Shown piece by piece: positions 58,314 to 64,000 of a DNA stretch of 64,000 bases (position 1 is the first letter of the stretch; the number at the start of each line of letters is the position of its first letter). The position numbers and the translations under genes were made by a program. The DNA is from Orobanche coerulescens (Eukaryota > Streptophyta > Magnoliopsida > Lamiales > Orobanchaceae): positions 56,638,001 to 56,702,000 of the forward strand of contig CM065818.1 of assembly GCA_033398695.1 (NCBI GenBank), written 5' to 3'. The notes beneath the pieces are model-generated. The model was not told the origin of the DNA. It did not search any database and saw nothing but the letters and a program-made list of their open reading frames with translations.

Positions 58314-59136
58314 CTAAAAGTTACGTGCACGAAGTGCCATGAAGAATCGGACAGTCTCTAGCCCGGTGGCCCGACTCACCGCACTTGAGACAAGCATCCT
58401 TCTTCTTCTTGTTCTTGGAACCATCGGGGCCTTGCCCTTACCCTTAAGGTCCTTAGCTTGTGGTCCGGTTTGCTTCTTGGTCCTTTTCTTCTTGTTCTTA
58501 GACCTCCGAGGTCCGTAAGAAATCACAAGAGCAGACTCCTTCATCCGCGAGTCTTCATCCGAGGCGAGCGGTCACAAGTTTGTTCATTAGCCAGCTAAGT
58601 TACATGCAATCTCATTGCGGTTGAAGTTCATAACAAAGCGTGAGAAGGAATCGGGGAGAGGCGTAGGATAAGGTCGGTTTGGAGAGAAGTATCCATTTTA
58701 AAATCAAGAGCCTCCAATCTCTCGATCATGGATATCATTTTGAGGACGTGTTCCCAACCTTCTCACCTTCCTTCATCCTTGCACCGAGCGATTGCTTGGA
58801 TATCTCATATCTAGCGATTCTGCTGCTCACCATAAAGCTCGGTTAAGTGAGACAGAATGCCTAGCGAAGTCATTTTCTCATGAGCTCTCTGAAGCTCATT
58901 AGACATGGAAGCCATCATATAAGCACGGACTTTCACGTCATCCTTAACCCACTTTTCGTGGTTTCAATCTCTTCTCGATTGGCTCGGGTCCGCACAGAGG
59001 CGCCGGAATGTCCGTCTCAAGACGTATCCCGGTGCCTCTATACCGAGGACAATCAGCAGTTGCGGAGCCAATCCACAAAGTTAGGTCCCATTAAGGTGTT
59101 CTTTTCGAGTAGAATTGCGAGTGGATTCATTGTCAT
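58314..59136 (-). pseudogene. gag: Copia Gag, fragmented (9.5-kb element)
   Basis: ATG at 59136 (minus) starts MTMNPLAILLEKNTLMGPNF then VDWLRN, a copia gag opening, and hits a stop soon after through a frameshift. The middle is scrambled by small indels. Near the end a Lys-rich stretch (KNKKKRTKKQTGPQ) leads into CLKCGESGHRARDC (about 58395-58350), an intact CCHC knuckle in a different frame. It would have been RNA-binding capsid protein; broken here. Confidence 0.8.
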
Positions 59137-60785
59137 ATTGAGATTTATGCATTAAGTATAGCAGTTAATTAGTGACTCGTTCAATTATGTTACGAGTGTA
59201 GAATTAAGGTCTTTTCTATTCTTGTTGCACATCTCCCACTATTTTTATCGGAATAACACACTCCCATGTGAAATCCGGAAGTATCGTCGCTCTACTTCAT
59301 AGTGGTGATCGAGTTCTTTATAAATCTTAATAGAGGGCAACCGAACAGGTTTCTAGTCTATTAATTTTCATAAAGTGGTGTCCAACACCAACCCATCTAA
59401 TGGATGATTCGATCTTCTTTTTCCCCTTGTTCACTCCCCTCAACCTATACGGTTTCTATGGTTCGTGAACAAGTTAAGTTTATACCATCGACGCAAATCG
59501 GTTTCACAATTGAATCTTATCCGCAACCTATCGGGTTTCTAGGGATAAAATTTGCTCCAACCGAAGGCATCCATGCGCTCCGGTAATTTATCCGTCCTCC
59601 CGAACGACTACCCCGATAACTCGGAAGCATAGCACATCCGGTTTGGATTTCAATTTCGAAAACTTCGATGGAGGGAAGGAAAACCTTGAAACCTTATAAA
59701 CTTAATTATTTGTTGTGGGAGAATTATCGCGATTAACGTTACACTTTGCACATTAATCGTTTAAGCGCGTTTGTGGCATTCATACAATATGAAAGAACCA
59801 ATCACAACCTAGTTGCTACCAACATGTGGTTCATGGACCGTTCCTAGAAAACAAAAACTCCGTAATCTAATTACAAGTCTTCGTCTTGAATCTTCGTCTT
59901 CTCGAAATGGATCTTCCTCCGGTCTTCGTCATTACATATAAATTTTACATTGAAAATTGCATCCTAGATACAAATTTTTCTAGTAAAATAAATAGGCTCA
60001 AAACGGCCTTTACAACCCAATCGAATAAAATGAACGATTCAAAAACTAAGTCCACGAACCACATCCCCATTCAAAAGCATTCATTCAATAAATACTAAAT
60101 AAATGGAAAGCGTAGAGATACATTGATCCAATCGACAATACGAACCGATCCAATCGATTCACTGATCGGTAATATAATAACGTTCAAAATAATTGATCGA
60201 CCATAAATATTCCAATTAATCAAATTTCCCTTATAAAATGAAATACCATAAATCATTTTAATCATATTAAATCCAATTTAACATGCGGGAGATTAATTTT
60301 CAAGAATACACGAAAAAATCGAGTCGGGGCGAAAATGGCCTGCCATGGCCGAGTCATCGCCGGCACCTTCCGGCCCGATCGGCTGGCATGGCGAGTCACG
60401 CTCGGCGGCTCTGGCCAGGCACGGCCCGTGTCTCCCGACACGGTCGGGTCTGCCGCAGCGGCTGGGATCGCTGACACGGCCCGTGTCACGGACATGGCCG
60501 AGTCACCTGGCACTTTCGCCCTTTGTCCGAAAAGTCGTCCGACGACGATTCGGAGCTCGATTTTCGACCGGATATCCAATATCAATATTTTTCAACATTC
60601 ATATCTTCTATATAAATCATATTTCCAAGAAATTAAGATTTATATTTAGACATAAACTTACGAAAAATATAACTACAACTAACGTAAAAATATATACCAC
60701 GATTATGACTAAAATGATTCCAAATCATTCACCATCTAATCAAGCATTCCAAATGCCAATATCGTATATACGATCGCAAGACCTA
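59137..60785 (-). other. 5' leader of the 9.5-kb copia element
   Basis: About 1.65 kb between PBS and gag, unusually long. No domain recognised. It contains a GC-rich block at 60325-60535 amid AT-rich DNA, with near-palindromic words (GACACGGCCCGTGTC-type, GGCCGAGTCA repeated). Plus-strand frames of up to 197 codons over this block look incidental. Confidence 0.6.
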
Positions 60786-60798
60786 CGCTCCGATACCA
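60786..60798 (-). other. Primer-binding site (initiator tRNA-Met)
   Basis: TGGTATCGGAGCG on the minus strand, one base after the 5' LTR. Confidence 0.88.
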
Positions 60799-60799
60799 C

Positions 60800-61263
60800 T
60801 GTTGGGATTCGGTGCCTAAAACGAAGGCCCAACGGAAGCGGTAAAACGAAAATTAATTCGATCCGAATCCCTACGAGGATCGATCGAGCTACGTATATAC
60901 GAATATATAAACGAAAAGCAAGAGTCGTAAGAAACTAACCCTCGAAGTCCGTTGATTAAATGGAAACCTTCTCTTGAGCTATTCCCCAAGCTTTAGTTGA
61001 TCTCTACGTATCCGATCCGCTCCAAGCCCTTGAACGATCCAACGCCGAAAACACCGCGTCTCTACTTGCCACGCGCCGGAAAAACGACCGGAGTAACAAC
61101 ACTTGATTAACCTCTAAGGTTACGGCTAGAATCAAATGATGAAGCTTTTATTATTACACTCTAAGTGTATAATATATCTCTCAATAATTTTCTCTCAATT
61201 TTTCTCCAAGAAAAATGAAGAGGAAGTGAATGAAGAAGATGAAGATGAGTGTTAAACTCAAAG

Positions 61264-61304
<41 letters not shown>

Positions 61305-62803
61305 TCTCACGTTCAAAACTTGTACAATACAAGTGAGGAGAGTCTTCATTTTATTCCCCATAAAATCCTCCCAAATCAAGACCAAATAATTAAAATGAAT
61401 TAATTAAGAGATCTTGTTCCCTTGATTATTCAAGTCATCCACCAACTAAGGTGGAGACTATGACCAAAGGAAAGAGGAGGGAAATTGGAATGGCCATCTA
61501 GAAGGAGCCGGGATGAGTTCGGTTCGTTTCGGACTCCCGTGAGTCCAAACAGATAAACTCCTATTCCGTTCCGATATATTTGTGTCGTTTAATTAATCCA
61601 ATTAATTAAACATATCAAATACAAAATAACATAATTAATTTCTCCAAGAAATAATTATATTTATGAATTAAATTAATCACCCAAGAATTTATTTAATTCA
61701 TTAGGCCGTAAATCAATTTATCTAATAAATCGATTCGGACATCCAATGTCCCAATTAGATATCCAATATCTAATATTCATAATGAGAGAGTTAGCTTTAT
61801 TTATTCCGTCGTCAATCCTATCAGGCGACTCGGTAGGTCCGTCTCGGTCGTGAGGAACCAAAGAGTAGTAGCACCACCTAGCCAGCCTGGCGGCCTACAC
61901 TGTACCCCAACTGAGAACGAATGATTGGGATCATTCAAGAACCATTCTGTCGTGAATACCAGTATACGTATAAACCCTTATTTCAAATGTCCCGATCAAG
62001 TTATAAGGTCACGATCAGTCAAACCCTATATGTACTTGACGCTATGCATGCGTTAATGCAAATCAAGATCATCGAGCTCTCGTGTATCTAATACAACTAG
62101 CTCCAATGCTTTGGCCAAAGACTTCTGATCTCATCTGCCAATAACCGCATAGGACATATAACCCTCTCACTAAAGGGAGAAAGAATTCTATCTTGGTATT
62201 GATAGGACTCGCTACTTGCCCGTTAAGATGCACGTCGAGGTTGACCCCGCCTTCCGGTTTACGGTGGTCGAACTACTCTAATGAAAATCTTGACGTCACA
62301 AGCACATCCCTACTAAATCCTCAAGTCGAAGGTTCACGAATACCTATCACAACCTTTCGATTCCGTCATTGACTGTCCCGGAGTGAAATCCGTGTGACGA
62401 ATCAAGGGTGAGTCGGTTCGAGTATACTAATCCAATTAGCATACCTATAACGTGTGCTCCCACTAACCATTAGTGTTCGACAGGCACTCTCTATGTCAAA
62501 GAACACGTCATACAAGTCTTCACATAAACTTAACGCCCAGTCAAGTTTCATCGACTTGCGAACGATTAAGTATTTGAGCTATAACCTTTCCAGTGCCGAC
62601 CCCCTTATCCAATAAGGAGTGGAACGTTTTGCTCTCAAATACACAGACTAGTTTCTATATGTTTATTTAGGAGTTAGGAATGCCAGTAACTACCAGTAAA
62701 TAAAGAAACATTCATTTGCCTTATATAAATGGTTTACATAATAACAAGTACAATGCCCTCACTCAACATCCTCTGAGTGGCATTCGAGGGCATACTCCTA
62801 ACA
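60800..62803 (-). repeat. 5' LTR of the 9.5-kb copia element
   Basis: 2,004 bp, nearly identical to 53286-55272. The largest visible difference is the CT microsatellite at 61267-61303, about twice the length of its partner. Confidence 0.92.
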
Positions 62804-64000
62804 CGACTCTACAGCAATCGTCGTACCACCATCCTCAATGATGTAAATATGCGACTGACAACGCTTATGCTTTTCAAAACCCTAAAAGAACCGGGTGTTG
62901 CGTTCACCCTCAGTAACCCAATGAACTGCGGCTTTTTGTTTCCAGAAATCTTCCTCCATAGAGAAACGAAGATGGTACTCAGCACGAAAACGGTGCATAG
63001 CGGTTCTATTCTCCGGAGTAGGATCCGAATAATATCGCCGCTCAGCCTCGTCAGCAGCCCTCAAGGCCTCATCCAACTTCGTATGAAGATTTCCAAAAAC
63101 AGACCAGTTCCACAGTTTCAGCCTGCGCTTAACCCTTAGGAGTTTGGCCTGTAGGTTACACATGCCAGATAATCTAGTAGGAGTAAGCCAGACCTCCCTA
63201 ACAGTGTCTAGGAATGTGTGATGCCGGATCCACATACTCTGGAAATGGAATGACGACTTGTGAAGAGTCGCGGAGAAGCGACACTAGATAAGAAGGGGCA
63301 CATGGTCGGACCGAAGTCTAGACAGGTGAGTGACGGTAGAAACCACAAACACGTTCGACCATGCTTCATTAAATAAAGCATGATCTAGCCTTTCCCTCAA
63401 ACCATTGCGCTCCCAAGTGAAAATATCGCCATCGCAGCCCGCATCAATTAACTCACAGTCATCGATAGCCTATGCGAAGTCCAGAATCTCTGGAGAACGG
63501 TCTGTGGTACTACCCTCGCGCTCATGTGAATGCAAGAAGATGTTGAAGTCACTGCTGACTAGCCACGACAACTTCTTTACTTCCAAAGCAATCTCACAGA
63601 GGGTGTCCCAAAGGGCGTAACGACCAACACGGTTAGTGCTGGCATAGACAAAGGTGACATAAATCGACTGAGGAAGAAGGGGGGAAGAAATAGAAAGATG
63701 GAGGACTTGATCGGTATCCAACAAAACTTGGTGTTGAAAGTGAGGGGAAGAAAAGAACCAAATTTTGTTAGACCGATTAAAAAGTCCCGAGGCAAAACCT
63801 AAAGAACGAATATAAAAATCAAAATTAGCATTGGAACCCATGGGTTCTAAAATGCCAATAAAAGAAAACCTATGGACACGGTTGAGATGTCGAATGCGCT
63901 TCTGTGCTCCGGTGTTAGCCAGACCACGAGCGTTCCATGTAAGAATGGATATCGACATAAACTAACCAACCAACTCAGACGAAGACCTAGGACGCTGACT
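62804..64000 (-). pseudogene. L1-type LINE, 5' half: ORF2 endonuclease and linker
   Basis: ATG at 63958 (minus) starts MSISILTWNARGLANTGAQK, the apurinic-like endonuclease (EEP fold) of plant L1 ORF2. It continues FIGILEPMGSN, ASTNRVGRYALWDTL and SWLVSSDFNIFLHSHEREGS. TAG stops occur after LDFA (about 63470) and after VPLLI (about 63284). A linker frame (63235-62882) reads KRRLKLWNWSVFGNLHTKLD and HWVTEGERNTRFF. After the CGACT duplication the frame joins SSAVNFFRTLLTSD at 53260. ORF1 would lie beyond 64000. Endonuclease nicks target DNA for priming; stops make this copy inactive. Confidence 0.87.

Larger units (their letters stand above)
53286..62803 (-). mobile_element. Full-length Ty1/copia element inside the LINE, TSD CGACT
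   Basis: 9,518 bp on the minus strand: 5' LTR 62803-60800, PBS, 1.66-kb leader, gag, pol, PPT, 3' LTR 55272-53286. CGACT occurs at 53281-53285 and 62804-62808. The LTRs (about 2.0 kb) are nearly identical, so insertion was recent. Even so, pol has a protease frameshift with a DSRA active site, an in-frame integrase deletion, and a scrambled RNase H. Copia domain order is clear; I leave the lineage open. Confidence 0.92.

Noticed and set aside
60345..60938. 197-codon plus-strand frame
   Set aside because: Crosses leader, PBS and LTR of a minus-strand copia element; not a coherent gene.

Overview
This window is plant nuclear DNA, most likely from a eudicot with a large repeat-rich genome. I base that on the transposon classes present: a CACTA terminal end, Ty1/copia and Ty3/gypsy-like LTR elements primed by initiator tRNA-Met, and an L1-type LINE. 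The only host-derived coding pieces are exons of two plant gene families. I find no intact host gene, no tRNA or rRNA gene, and nothing bacterial. Almost every base can be assigned to a layer of nested transposable elements, and many insertions are bounded by exact target-site duplications (TSDs).

Region by region. 1-3703: right-hand part of a CACTA transposon. It carries broken exons of an MRL1-like PPR gene with an NPF (nitrate/peptide transporter) fragment among them, and ends in subterminal repeats and the terminal GTAGTAGTG. 3704-7672: a Sirevirus-like copia element with gag but no pol. 7673-12439: a gypsy-type LTR remnant split by a 3.05-kb solo LTR (8237-11288). 12440-28538: a decayed minus-strand gypsy element (5' LTR, leader, gag, protease, reverse transcriptase). 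It is interrupted by a second Sirevirus-like element (13589-18829, itself holding a solo LTR at 14483-16931), a solo gypsy-type LTR (19884-22331) and a solo copia LTR (22593-23638). 29055-37733: a complete 8.7-kb non-autonomous LTR element with 3.3-3.4-kb LTRs and no pol. 38253-43286: a second complete, young-looking non-autonomous LTR element inserted in a 316-bp tandem repeat. 43532-49695: a full-length but mutated minus-strand copia element of Tnt1/Tork type. 49902-53285 and 62804-64000: the two halves of one minus-strand L1-type LINE, split by a 9.5-kb minus-strand copia element (53286-62803).

The genes do not form a host pathway. The working relationships are between parasites: elements without pol (two gag-only Sireviruses, the 29-38 kb element, the 38-43 kb element) can only have moved with proteins supplied by others. 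Four solo LTRs record LTR-LTR recombination, and stop codons or lost catalytic residues record decay.

The most unusual signal is regulatory. Several LTR families that look unrelated each carry a dense array of short, family-specific near-palindromes just upstream of the TATA box: ACGTACGT in the copia LTRs, TAGCG-NN-CGCTA in two gypsy-type families, TTACGGCCGTAA and ACTGCCGGCAGT in others. Two gypsy-type LTR families also share a 107-109-bp minisatellite whose copy number differs even between the two LTRs of one element. All calls come from reading the sequence and conceptual translations; no database search was run.
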